Assembly: GCF_014529935.1 (NCBI RefSeq)
Contig: NZ_JACVFC010000001.1
Location: 3,534,001 to 3,598,000, forward strand
DNA: 64,000 bases
Direction of reading: 5' to 3'
Source: Chitinophaga qingshengii
GTDB taxonomy: Bacteria > Bacteroidota > Bacteroidia > Chitinophagales > Chitinophagaceae
Positions 18,448-26,983 of the stretch are shown here, in pieces (position 1 is the first letter of the stretch; the number at the start of each line of letters is the position of its first letter). Position numbers and translations under genes: made by a program. Under the pieces are notes generated by a model. The model searched no databases. It was not told where the DNA came from and saw only the letters and a list, made by a program, of their open reading frames with translations.

Positions 18448-20493
18448 ATGAGGAAATACCTGTTCACAGGCGTCAGCATTGCCAGCATTGCATGTATGAC
18501 CGCCTGCAACCAGGGTCAGTCGGGCACCCAACAACAAACCACGCCCGACGTCCTGGCCGCCAACGTAGACAGCACCGTAAACCCCGCACAAGATTATTTC
18601 GACTATGTCAACGGTGGATGGATCAAACAAAACCCTATCCCGGCGGAATATAGTTCCTGGGGCATCGGCAACCTGGTAAAAGAAGAGCTGTACAAACGTC
18701 TCCGTCTTATCAACGAACAGGCAGTGGAAAAACCGGGCGATGATATCTCCCGTAAAATCGCAGCCTTCTGGAAAAGCGGGATGGACTCTGTCGCCATCAA
18801 TGCCGCCGGTATTAAACCTATCGAGGCCGATCTGAAAGCTATCGATGCCGTAACCAACACCGGGGAGTTAATTACCCTTGCCGCACAGCAGAACATCTTC
18901 ACCAATGTTTTCTGCAGCCCTTACATTGCACAGGATGCTAAAAACAGTGAAGTAATTGCACTGCAGTTTTACCAGGGTGGTCTCGGTTTACCTAACCGCG
19001 ATTACTACTTTAATACTGATGACCGTACCGCCAAAATCAGGAAGGCATACCCCGCGCATATTGCGAAAATGCTGCAGTTCACCGGCATGGACAGCAGCGC
19101 CGCCAAAGCGGCTGCTGCCAGCGTAGTAGAGCTGGAAACCATTCTGGCCAAATCCAGCCGTAAACTGGCTGATCTGCGCGATCCGGAAGCCAACTATCAC
19201 AAAATGGCCGTGAGCGATTTAAATAAGATCGCCGGTAATATTGACTGGGCCGGGTTTATCAAACAACAAGGCATTAACAGTCACGCCGATACGATCATTG
19301 TTGGTCAGCCTGAGTTCTATACCGCATTGAGCGGTGCAGTAAAATCGCAGCCACTGTCTACCTGGAAAAATTATCTTAAATGGCACCTGATCAACAGCGC
19401 AGCTTCCACGCTTAGCGATAACATCGCCGACACGGACTTTGCTTTTTATGGTACCCTGCTGAAAGGTCAGGAGAAACAGAAACCTCGCTGGAAACGTGTA
19501 CTCGATACTGAAGAAGGCGCAATGGGTGAGGCTCTGGGGCAGCTGTTCGTAAAAGAATTCTTCAATGCTACCGCTAAAAAACGCTATGAAAACCTCGTAG
19601 AAGATATCCGCGGCGCACTGAAAACACGTATCGAAAACCTTACCTGGATGAGCGACAGCACCAAACAGAAAGCACTGTATAAGCTGTCTAAAATCACTAA
19701 AAAAGTAGGTTATCCTGATAAGTGGAAAGACTTCTCCGCAATGGCTATCAAAGAACAGTCATACGCAGAAAACGTGAAAGCCGCGCAACAATGGTGGCAT
19801 AACTACCAGGTCAACAAACTGGGTAAACCGGTAGACCGCACCGAATGGGACATGACCCCCCAGACGTACAATGCCTACTACAACCCCAGCAACAACGAAA
19901 TCGTGCTGCCTGCCGGTATCTTCACCGTTCCCGGCAAACGCGACGAAGAACTCGACGACGCCATCGTATATGGCTACGCCGGCGCTTCCACCATCGGTCA
20001 CGAAATCACACACGGCTTCGATGACGAAGGCCGTCAGTTTGATGCGGATGGTAACCTGAAAAACTGGTGGACCAAAGAAGATGAAGCGAAATTTAATCAA
20101 CGTGCAGCCGTGATGGTGAAACAGTTCGATTCCTATGTAGTAGTAGACTCCCTGCGTATCAACGGTAAAGCTACCCTCGGCGAAAATATTGCAGATCTTG
20201 GCGGTATCCTGCTCGGTTGGGATGCATTCCAGAAAACAGAGCAGTTCAGGAAAAATCAGCCGATCGCCGGTTACTCTCCGTCACAGCGTTACTTCATGGG
20301 ATACTCCCTGGGTTGGTTAAGCCACACCAAAAAAGAAGACCTGGCGAGGAGAGTATTGACAGATGTACACTCACCTGCTAAGTTCAGGGTGAATGGACCT
20401 TTCAGCGATGTGGATGCTTTTTATAAAGTGTATGGATTGAAAGAAGGGGATGGTATGTGGAGAGCGGATAGTCTTCGCGTGAGGATTTGGTAG
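18448..20493 (+). CDS. M13 family metallopeptidase (PepO/neprilysin-like), lipoprotein
   Basis: The 681-residue secreted zinc peptidase has a lipoprotein signal peptide (IASIACMTAC, lipid on about Cys20). The M13 N-terminal domain begins at NPAQDYFDYVNGGWI. Zinc site: GHEITHGFDDEG (H518, E519, H522) plus the third ligand in GENIADLGG (E579). NAYYNPSNNEIVLPAGI is the usual M13 substrate-cleft element. The length fits the family. It degrades peptides at the cell envelope. It stands alone and is followed by a good terminator. Confidence 0.95.
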   Translation: MRKYLFTGVSIASIACMTACNQGQSGTQQQTTPDVLAANVDSTVNPAQDYFDYVNGGWIKQNPIPAEYSSWGIGNLVKEELYKRLRLINEQAVEKPGDDISRKIAAFWKSGMDSVAINAAGIKPIEADLKAIDAVTNTGELITLAAQQNIFTNVFCSPYIAQDAKNSEVIALQFYQGGLGLPNRDYYFNTDDRTAKIRKAYPAHIAKMLQFTGMDSSAAKAAAASVVELETILAKSSRKLADLRDPEANYHKMAVSDLNKIAGNIDWAGFIKQQGINSHADTIIVGQPEFYTALSGAVKSQPLSTWKNYLKWHLINSAASTLSDNIADTDFAFYGTLLKGQEKQKPRWKRVLDTEEGAMGEALGQLFVKEFFNATAKKRYENLVEDIRGALKTRIENLTWMSDSTKQKALYKLSKITKKVGYPDKWKDFSAMAIKEQSYAENVKAAQQWWHNYQVNKLGKPVDRTEWDMTPQTYNAYYNPSNNEIVLPAGIFTVPGKRDEELDDAIVYGYAGASTIGHEITHGFDDEGRQFDADGNLKNWWTKEDEAKFNQRAAVMVKQFDSYVVVDSLRINGKATLGENIADLGGILLGWDAFQKTEQFRKNQPIAGYSPSQRYFMGYSLGWLSHTKKEDLARRVLTDVHSPAKFRVNGPFSDVDAFYKVYGLKEGDGMWRADSLRVRIW

Positions 20494-20516
20494 GATACCT
20501 TTTCCCTGTTTATAGA

Positions 20517-20553
20517 AACCTGATTGGAATACACTTTCCAATCAGGTTTTTTT
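20517..20553 (+). terminator. Rho-independent terminator after M13 peptidase
   Basis: A 13-bp perfect stem (AACCTGATTGGAA with its complement at 20536-20548), a 6-nt loop, and a run of T. Confidence 0.9.
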
Positions 20554-20707
20554 ATTCATACAGCTGTTGTAATTTGAGCAGACAGTTTGTTTTAACCCTG
20601 TAATGCACACATTGCGCAAACTATTAACTATCTTGAGGCGCATAATATTGAAATTGGATTGCTAATTAATTTCGGAGCTACCAGCTTAGAGTTCAAACGA
20701 GTCAGAA

Positions 20708-21835
20708 ATGGGAAGTTCATTCAAACGTGAGCGACGGAGGAAACCGGTCGCCCGTCTTTTGGTTATTGCTATTGGGTTATTTGCTATGAGTGCTGATGTA
20801 TCAGCCCAAACATTTTCGGAAGCCTTCAAACCATTTACCGGTACACCCCGCCACTATGTATGTTATCATACACCGGACAGTGTTACGATTGATGGCAAGC
20901 TGTCGGAAAAATCCTGGGAACAGGTACCCTGGACGGCAGATTTCGTGGATATTGAAGGAGATGCCAAACCCAAGCCACCACTGCGTACCCGCGTAAAAAT
21001 GATGTGGGACGAACATTACCTCTACATTGCAGCGGTGATGCAGGAACCACACATCTGGGCTACTTTAAAAGACCACGATGCGATTATATTTCAGGACAAC
21101 GATTTTGAAGTATTCATCGATCCGGACGGCGACACGCACCAGTATTTCGAACTGGAAATCAATGCTTACAACACCGTGATGGACCTGTTCATGAGCAAGC
21201 CCTATCGCCTGGGCGGCAACGCATTGCTTAACTGGGATACTAAAGGGCTTAAAACCGCCGTTCATATTAACGGCACCCTCAATCAGCCTAACGATAAAGA
21301 CAAGGAGTGGACGGTGGAAATGGCGATACCCTTCAATGCGCTGCGTTTCTTTAATGATGTACGCCGTCCTTCCGATGGCAGCACCTGGCGCATCAATTTC
21401 TCAAGGGTAGAATGGGATACCGACATAAAAGACAACCAGTATGTGAAGCTGAAAAAGCCGGAACACAACTGGGTATGGTCTCCACAGGATATCATCAACA
21501 TGCATGCACCTGAAAGGTGGGGATACCTGCAATTCAGCACACAGCCCACAGGCAGTGCGGCCGTACCTTTCCAGCTGCCGGCTACCGAACCTGCCAAACA
21601 ATACCTGTGGCAGCTCTTTCATGAGCAGGTACGCTACTTTGAGGGTCACGGTAAGTTTGCCGCTAACCTCCGGGAGTTGAAAATGCCCTCCCAACAAACC
21701 GCCGCCGACGGCGCCACTTACACACTGCAACTGGAAGGCATCAGCAACCAGTTCACCGCCGGTATAAAGGGCAGCAATTTTAACGGTACGATTTACATTA
21801 ACCAGGAAGGTCGTATCACCATCGACAGAAAATAA
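20708..21835 (+). CDS. Secreted CBM9-like carbohydrate-binding protein
   Basis: The 375-residue protein has a basic N-terminus and a hydrophobic signal (LLVIAIGLFAMSADVSAQ). The CBM9-like domain (about residues 50-250) shows the typical order: SVTIDGKLSEKSWEQVPW, TRVKMMWDEHYLYIAAVM, DNDFEVFIDPDGDTHQYFE, EMAIPFNAL and WRINFSRVEW. These domains bind sugars or occur in sugar-active proteins. The next gene, 5 bp downstream, is a secreted GHL10-like hydrolase, so the pair probably acts on one extracellular polysaccharide (inferred). Confidence 0.85.
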   Translation: MGSSFKRERRRKPVARLLVIAIGLFAMSADVSAQTFSEAFKPFTGTPRHYVCYHTPDSVTIDGKLSEKSWEQVPWTADFVDIEGDAKPKPPLRTRVKMMWDEHYLYIAAVMQEPHIWATLKDHDAIIFQDNDFEVFIDPDGDTHQYFELEINAYNTVMDLFMSKPYRLGGNALLNWDTKGLKTAVHINGTLNQPNDKDKEWTVEMAIPFNALRFFNDVRRPSDGSTWRINFSRVEWDTDIKDNQYVKLKKPEHNWVWSPQDIINMHAPERWGYLQFSTQPTGSAAVPFQLPATEPAKQYLWQLFHEQVRYFEGHGKFAANLRELKMPSQQTAADGATYTLQLEGISNQFTAGIKGSNFNGTIYINQEGRITIDRK

Positions 21836-21840
21836 CGCTT

Positions 21841-22929
21841 ATGAATAAACGTAATTTTATCAAGGCAATGGGACTGGGTGGTCTGGCACTGGCCAAACCG
21901 GCGCTCCCCGCCCTCGCAGCAGGTACCGCGAAAGCGGCGCAGTCCATGGAGAAAATGGGTGTACAGCACCGGGTATGGATTAATCCGAATCCTAAAGAAA
22001 AGGCAGACGAACTGAAAAAACGTTACGCTACCTATCGCAAAGCAGGCATCACCGATCTGTTTTTTGAAGCCGATAGCGAGGTACATTTCAGAGCAGCCCA
22101 AGCCAGTGGTATCAAAGCGCATCGCTGGATATGGACCATGAACCGGGGCGAAAAAGAGCTGCTGGCCAGTCATCCGGAATGGTATGCCGTGAACCGCAAA
22201 GGCGAGTCCTGCTCCAATCATCCTCCTTATGTGGATTATTACCGCTGGTTATGTCCCAGCAAACCGGAAGTGGTGAACTATCTGAAATCACAGGTAGAAC
22301 AAGCGCTGTCCAAAGATTACGTAGATGGTATCCATCTTGACTACGTCCGTTTCTGCGACGTTATCCTGCCGGTAAATCTTTGGAGCCACTATGGTATCGA
22401 TCAATCGAAGGAATTGCCGGAATATGATTTCTGTTACTGCAGCGATTGCCGCAGTGCTTATAAAACAACCTATGGCAAAGATCCGCTGGAAATAGAGCAT
22501 CCGGATCAAAGTCCGTCCTGGCGTAAATTCCGCTACGACCGTATTACGCACGTTGTAAAAAATCTTGCACAGGTAGCAAAGCAACATAACAAACCGATTT
22601 CCGCGGCGGTATTCCCTACACCGGAAATAGCGAAACGTATTGTACGCCAGGACTGGACCAACTGGCCGCTGAATGCAGTTATGCCGATGATCTACCACGG
22701 CTTCTACCGTGAAAACATTACCTGGATAGGCGATGCCGTAGCTGAAGGCGTGAAGACATTACATGGTGCGTTCCCGTTATATGCCGGATTGTATCTGCCT
22801 GATTTTAATAACAATTACAATGATCTGCGCGAAGCCGTGAAACTGGCTGTAGACAATGGCGCTGCCGGGGTTTCCATTTTCGGTAGCATGACGCCGGAAG
22901 TATTACGCGTATTGGCGGAAAGCGTATAA
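21841..22929 (+). CDS. Secreted GHL10-like glycoside hydrolase
   Basis: The 362-residue protein has a Tat-like N-terminus (KRNFIKAMGLGGLALAKPAL; a consensus twin-Arg is lacking). The rest resembles the GHL10/TIM-barrel putative hydrolase family: GITDLFFEADS, then KAHRWIWTMNRG, LCPSKPEVVNYLKSQVEQ, YVDGIHLDYVRF and AVMPMIYHGFY. HLDYVRF is the conserved barrel-strand motif that holds an acidic residue. The substrate is unknown. It is paired with the CBM9-like gene upstream. Confidence 0.82.
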   Translation: MNKRNFIKAMGLGGLALAKPALPALAAGTAKAAQSMEKMGVQHRVWINPNPKEKADELKKRYATYRKAGITDLFFEADSEVHFRAAQASGIKAHRWIWTMNRGEKELLASHPEWYAVNRKGESCSNHPPYVDYYRWLCPSKPEVVNYLKSQVEQALSKDYVDGIHLDYVRFCDVILPVNLWSHYGIDQSKELPEYDFCYCSDCRSAYKTTYGKDPLEIEHPDQSPSWRKFRYDRITHVVKNLAQVAKQHNKPISAAVFPTPEIAKRIVRQDWTNWPLNAVMPMIYHGFYRENITWIGDAVAEGVKTLHGAFPLYAGLYLPDFNNNYNDLREAVKLAVDNGAAGVSIFGSMTPEVLRVLAESV

Positions 22930-23032
22930 ATTTTGTTATTTAGGAATTTAGTTATTTTAATGCCCATTACCTGGACCTTTTTTAAATAACTAAATTCCTA
23001 ACAACAATAATTAAATATCTAAATAACAAAAT
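22930..23032. terminator. Nested inverted repeats between convergent genes
   Basis: Outer arms at 22930-22943 and 23019-23032 are perfectly complementary over 14 bp, as are inner arms at 22941-22957 and 22984-23000 over 17 bp (TAGGAATTTAGTTATTT). The two hairpins overlap by three bases and are AT-rich. The region lies exactly between two convergent stop codons, so bidirectional termination or mRNA 3'-end protection is likely. Confidence 0.6.
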
Positions 23033-25306
23033 CTACAAATTGTTTGCGGGTCTGTCTGCTACCGCTTTACCAAAGTTATAGTTCGGTTTGCTGCCCATGG
23101 TTACTACCATTGTTCCACCTTTCACCAGATCCTGGTGAGTAATGAAACTCTTCGTATATGGTTTACCGTTAAGTGTCATGCTTTGGATATAGATATTATC
23201 CTTGCTATTATTGATCGTTTGAACGGTAAAGGTTTTACCTCCTTCGAGTTTCACCGAAGCCTTGTCAAACAGGGGGCTACCCATCACATATACGCCATTG
23301 GCGGGGTTTACAGGGTAGAAGCCCAGGGAAGAGAAAACGTACCAGGAAGACATTGCACCACAGTCTTCGTTACCGGCGAGGCCTTCCGGCTGGTCGAAAT
23401 AAAACGCTTTCATCACCTGTCTTACTTTCTCCGCTGTTTTCCATTGATTACCTGCGAAAGCATACATGTAAGTCACATGATGGCTGGGTTCATTACCATG
23501 CGCATACATACCGATCAGGCCGGAGATATCGCTGGATGCTTCCGCGCCCATATCGCCTTTAGCCGTGAAGAGGCTATCCAGTTTACGGGTAAACGCCTCA
23601 TCGCCACCCATCAGGTTGATCAGGCCTTCCACATCCTGTGGTACCAGCCAGGTGTATTGCCAGCCGTTGCCTTCCGTGAAATCGCCTTTCTCGTGGATAG
23701 AGTTAAACGGATCGTAGGGTGTTTTGAAGCTGCCATCAGCCATACGCGGACGTACAAATTTGATGCTGCTGTCAAAATAGTTTTTATAGTAGGCTGCCCG
23801 TTTTTTGTAGTATTCGTAATCTTCCTGTTTGCCCATCTTTTTAGCCATGGCAGCGATACACCAGTCGTCGATCGCATATTCCAGTGCTTTGGACACGGAT
23901 TCATATTCTTTATCTGCCGGGATATAACCTCTTTCCTTTACATATTTAACACCCAGGTCATCGCGCATGGAAGTAGCTTTCATGGCTGCAAAAGCATCTT
24001 CTGCATTAAAGCCGGTGAACCCTTTCAGATAGGCGTCTACGATAGGGGGCACCCCATGGTAGCCTACCATACAGTTGGTTTCGCTACCCATGAGCGGCCA
24101 TACCGGCAGTTTGCCCTGCTGTTTGTGAATGGTGATCATGGAGTTGACGAAACTGTTCACTTTCTCCGGATGGAGGATAGTGGTCAGCGGCGCCGCAGAG
24201 CGGTAGATATCCCAGAGAGAGAAAACGGAGTAGTTATCGAAGCCTGGATTGGGATATACTTTTTTATCGGTGCCACGGTAGCTGCCATCGTGATCGTTGA
24301 ACAGCGCGGGGTCTATCATGGTGTGATACAGCGCTGTGTAGAACACGCGGCGGGCCGCTTCATCTTTGGTTTGAATATCCACCTTGGACAGTTCCTTATC
24401 CCATTTGGCATTGGCGCTGTTCACTACTTTAGCGAAATCCCAACCCGGCATTTCGGCGTTGATATTAGCTAATGCATTGGCGCTGCTGACAGGGGAGATG
24501 CCGACTTTCAGCATGACCTGTCCCGGAGATTTTTCAAAGGAGATGACGCCTTTTACTTCTTTTCCTTTCAGGGAGATGCCTGCCTGTTTGTTATCTCCTT
24601 CAAATACCTGGAATTGTTTTACCGGTACGTTGGATTTAATGGTGAACCATACACGCTGATCTACCGCCCAGCCTTTGGAGTAGCGGTAGCCTTCGAGGGT
24701 GTAGTCATCTACCTTGCGGATAAAGGTCTCTACCGGAGCATCCCAGCCGATGCCTTCCTTCAGGTCGATGATGATGTTGGAAGGTTCATTTTTCGGGAAG
24801 GTATATTTATGTAACGCCACCCTTTCAGAGGCAGTCAGTTCCACGTCGATATTGTAATCGTCCAGTTTTACCGCATAGTAACCCGGGCGGGCTTTTTCGC
24901 GGGCATGGGAATAATGGGAGCCATAGCCGGAAGTAGGGTTTTCCTGGGTACCGCGGTTGGTGCGGACTTTACCGGTGTAAGGCATCATCAGCACATCGCC
25001 CAGGTCGCCGATACCGGTACCGCTTAGGTGCATTTGAGAAAAACCGATCACAACACTGTCGGAGTAGTGGTAACCGGAGCACCAATCCCATCCTTTAACG
25101 ATGTTGGTAGGTCCTACCTGAACCGCGCCATAAGGCACGCTGGCACCTACAAATACGTGACCGTGGCCACCGGAGCCGATATAAGGGTCGACTGCCGCTA
25201 CCGGTCTGCTTTCAATAAAGCCCTTTTGCTGCGCCGATGCCGGGATACCGTTAAGCATCAAGGCCGACAGGGTGAGCGCGCCACCGATCCTAAATCCCAT
25301 ATTCAT
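23033..25306 (-). CDS. GH92 family alpha-mannosidase, secreted
   Basis: The 757-residue protein has an N-terminal signal peptide (LTLSALMLNGIPASAQQ). It spans the two-domain GH92 layout: AAVDPYIGSGGHGHVFVGASVPYG at the start of the N-domain, GYHYSDSVVIGFSQMHLSGTG, SLWDIYRSAAPL in the catalytic (alpha/alpha)6 domain, and GNEDCGAMSSWYVFSSLGFYPV near the end. GH92 enzymes are Ca2+-dependent exo-alpha-mannosidases acting on N-glycans or other mannosides in the periplasm. The upstream gene on the same strand is a mannosyltransferase-like membrane protein. No SusC/SusD pair is present here. Confidence 0.95.
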   Translation of the reverse strand: MNMGFRIGGALTLSALMLNGIPASAQQKGFIESRPVAAVDPYIGSGGHGHVFVGASVPYGAVQVGPTNIVKGWDWCSGYHYSDSVVIGFSQMHLSGTGIGDLGDVLMMPYTGKVRTNRGTQENPTSGYGSHYSHAREKARPGYYAVKLDDYNIDVELTASERVALHKYTFPKNEPSNIIIDLKEGIGWDAPVETFIRKVDDYTLEGYRYSKGWAVDQRVWFTIKSNVPVKQFQVFEGDNKQAGISLKGKEVKGVISFEKSPGQVMLKVGISPVSSANALANINAEMPGWDFAKVVNSANAKWDKELSKVDIQTKDEAARRVFYTALYHTMIDPALFNDHDGSYRGTDKKVYPNPGFDNYSVFSLWDIYRSAAPLTTILHPEKVNSFVNSMITIHKQQGKLPVWPLMGSETNCMVGYHGVPPIVDAYLKGFTGFNAEDAFAAMKATSMRDDLGVKYVKERGYIPADKEYESVSKALEYAIDDWCIAAMAKKMGKQEDYEYYKKRAAYYKNYFDSSIKFVRPRMADGSFKTPYDPFNSIHEKGDFTEGNGWQYTWLVPQDVEGLINLMGGDEAFTRKLDSLFTAKGDMGAEASSDISGLIGMYAHGNEPSHHVTYMYAFAGNQWKTAEKVRQVMKAFYFDQPEGLAGNEDCGAMSSWYVFSSLGFYPVNPANGVYVMGSPLFDKASVKLEGGKTFTVQTINNSKDNIYIQSMTLNGKPYTKSFITHQDLVKGGTMVVTMGSKPNYNFGKAVADRPANNL

Positions 25307-25365
25307 AACTAAATCCTTTTAGCAAGCTAATATACGGGGTCAGCGGCACTTTTTAATGACTTTTT

Positions 25366-25475
25366 TTTCACGCAAAGGGCGCAAAGGTGAAAGTAAGGGC
25401 GCAGAGGCGCGAGTAGCAAGCGAAGATGAGGCGAGTAGTTCGCGAAGATGCAGCGAATGGAGCGCGAAGATTAAT
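25366..25475. repeat. Low-complexity GCGAAG/CGCAAAGG intergenic repeat
   Basis: The stretch begins CACGCAAAGGGCGCAAAGG and continues with repeated GCGCAGAGGCGCGAG, GCGAAGATG and GCGCGAAGATTAA units. I recall that such CGCAAAGG-type repeats are common between genes in this group of bacteria. It lies between the mannosyltransferase stop and the GH92 start and does not look coding. Confidence 0.45.
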
Positions 25476-25477
25476 TA

Positions 25478-26704
25478 CTAAAGTTGTCCCGCTGGTTCGA
25501 GCGACGTCGTCGCTTCCTCCGGCTTCGCCGGTTTTTTCAGGAACTGTTTGGTATATATCTCCACGGCAATCATCAACCAAAGTACCAGACAAGGTAATGC
25601 TTTCAGCGCATAAGGCACTGCCAGGTTCTTTCTGACCCAGGGGGTCACCACATCGGAATGAGAGAAGCTCACCAGCAATATGGCGAAAAACAGGAATATA
25701 TTATTTAAACGGGTAGCCGGCTGTAATACATACCAGATGCAGATAGCAGGAATAGCGATAATATAAGTAGGTGATTCCGAGCTACTACTAAACAATACCG
25801 GGAACATCAACACGGAACACAGCATGTATAAACGATAACGGGAATTGTATCGATACGGTAGCCGGATGTATTGTGACAGGAAAATCAACACCGCAGGGAT
25901 CAATATATAGAAATCGTTTAAGCCCTGCAGATGGAATACCCGCTGAATGAATCCGCCAGCGGAGATATTCTGGAAGATGGTAGTCACCGCCTCATTCAGC
26001 TCATTCTTATGCGCCAGGGCTGCATACCATTCAAAATAGCTGTTTATAACATATTGCGGGCTGGAGATGAGCATCGGTAGCGCAAACAGAACCGCGCCCC
26101 AAAGTAACAGGCCACCAATGAGCCGTTTAGGATTACTGCTGAAGAAGAAGAATGCCAGTCCAACGATGCCGTATATTTTCGTCAGCGTTCCCAGTACGAT
26201 CAGGAATGCCGCCGTCATATCTTTCCCTTTCACGATGCAGGCAAAAGTCAGGATGATAAACGCTCCTATGAACTGGTTCATCTGAAACCAGCCGCTGGCG
26301 CCCATTAGTTCCTGTGTACACAACAGCAGAATGATGTTTTGCTGAAGACGCGCCAGCGGTAACTGGCGGATAGCGTAGTACAACACTGCGGCGCCGGTCA
26401 TAGCCCACAGCAATGCGCCTACTTTGGTTTCCAGTCCGGCGAAAGGCGCGATCACAATACTGAATACAGGGCCATACAGGTTCACATCGTAGTATTCCTG
26501 AGGATACTCGATATAAAGGGGTTGCTGATGGATCAGGTGGAAGAATACATTCTTGAAAACGAGGAAGTTATTGATATTGCCCCGGGATATTTCCGTAATG
26601 GCGCCAATAAAAGCCAATCCAAACCAAAGGAACATAATCAGCCATTCCTTTTCCCCTAAATATGTCAGCAGGTTCTTTTTACTCTGTACAGCGGTGTGAT
26701 TCAT
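25478..26704 (-). CDS. GT87/DUF2029-like membrane mannosyltransferase
   Basis: The 408-residue polytopic membrane protein has about ten helices. The N-terminal loop after helix 1 carries acidic and aromatic residues (YIEYPQEYYDVNLYGPVFS), the pattern of DUF2029/GT87 polyprenyl-phosphate-dependent mannosyltransferases. A later segment, LGTLTKIYGIVGLAFFFFS, is also typical. The sugar and acceptor are unknown. It lies upstream of the GH92 gene on the same strand. Confidence 0.75.
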   Translation of the reverse strand: MNHTAVQSKKNLLTYLGEKEWLIMFLWFGLAFIGAITEISRGNINNFLVFKNVFFHLIHQQPLYIEYPQEYYDVNLYGPVFSIVIAPFAGLETKVGALLWAMTGAAVLYYAIRQLPLARLQQNIILLLCTQELMGASGWFQMNQFIGAFIILTFACIVKGKDMTAAFLIVLGTLTKIYGIVGLAFFFFSSNPKRLIGGLLLWGAVLFALPMLISSPQYVINSYFEWYAALAHKNELNEAVTTIFQNISAGGFIQRVFHLQGLNDFYILIPAVLIFLSQYIRLPYRYNSRYRLYMLCSVLMFPVLFSSSSESPTYIIAIPAICIWYVLQPATRLNNIFLFFAILLVSFSHSDVVTPWVRKNLAVPYALKALPCLVLWLMIAVEIYTKQFLKKPAKPEEATTSLEPAGQL

Positions 26705-26793
26705 CGTAGGTCCAAGCTATATGTGTTGATATGACGCAGCAAAAAGCCGCATCCCCCTATTGGAGGACGGCAATAATGTGGTAAAGCAGGTAA

Positions 26794-26898
26794 TTAATCT
26801 TCAAAAGAAGCCCACTGCGCAGACTGCAGATTGACGGCAGTCACCGCGCCTCCGATTACAACGGCCGCGGCCACAACTATAACAAAAAGTGCTACCAT
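26794..26898 (-). CDS. Possible 34-aa single-helix membrane peptide
   Basis: From the ATG at 26896-26898 the frame reads one hydrophobic helix (LFVIVVAAAVVIGGAV) and a short acidic tail (ASFED). A longer reading to 27003 would overlap the divergent ABC gene and adds unlikely sequence. The family is unknown, and it could be a chance ORF. Confidence 0.35.
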   Translation of the reverse strand: MVALFVIVVAAAVVIGGAVTAVNLQSAQWASFED

Positions 26899-26983
26899 GT
26901 AGATCTGATTTTTTGCATTCTCAGGAACAAATATAGGGAAATGATAACCCGCTTCGCATGGCATTTTTCCGTAAATTAATAGT

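Noticed and set aside
23135..24472. 445-codon + strand ORF
   Set aside because: It lies fully inside the GH92 gene on the opposite strand, and the minus-strand protein has clear family motifs.
25368..25635. Small ORFs in the CGCAAAGG repeat region
   Set aside because: Repetitive composition and overlap with the end of the mannosyltransferase gene on the real strand; no support for coding.
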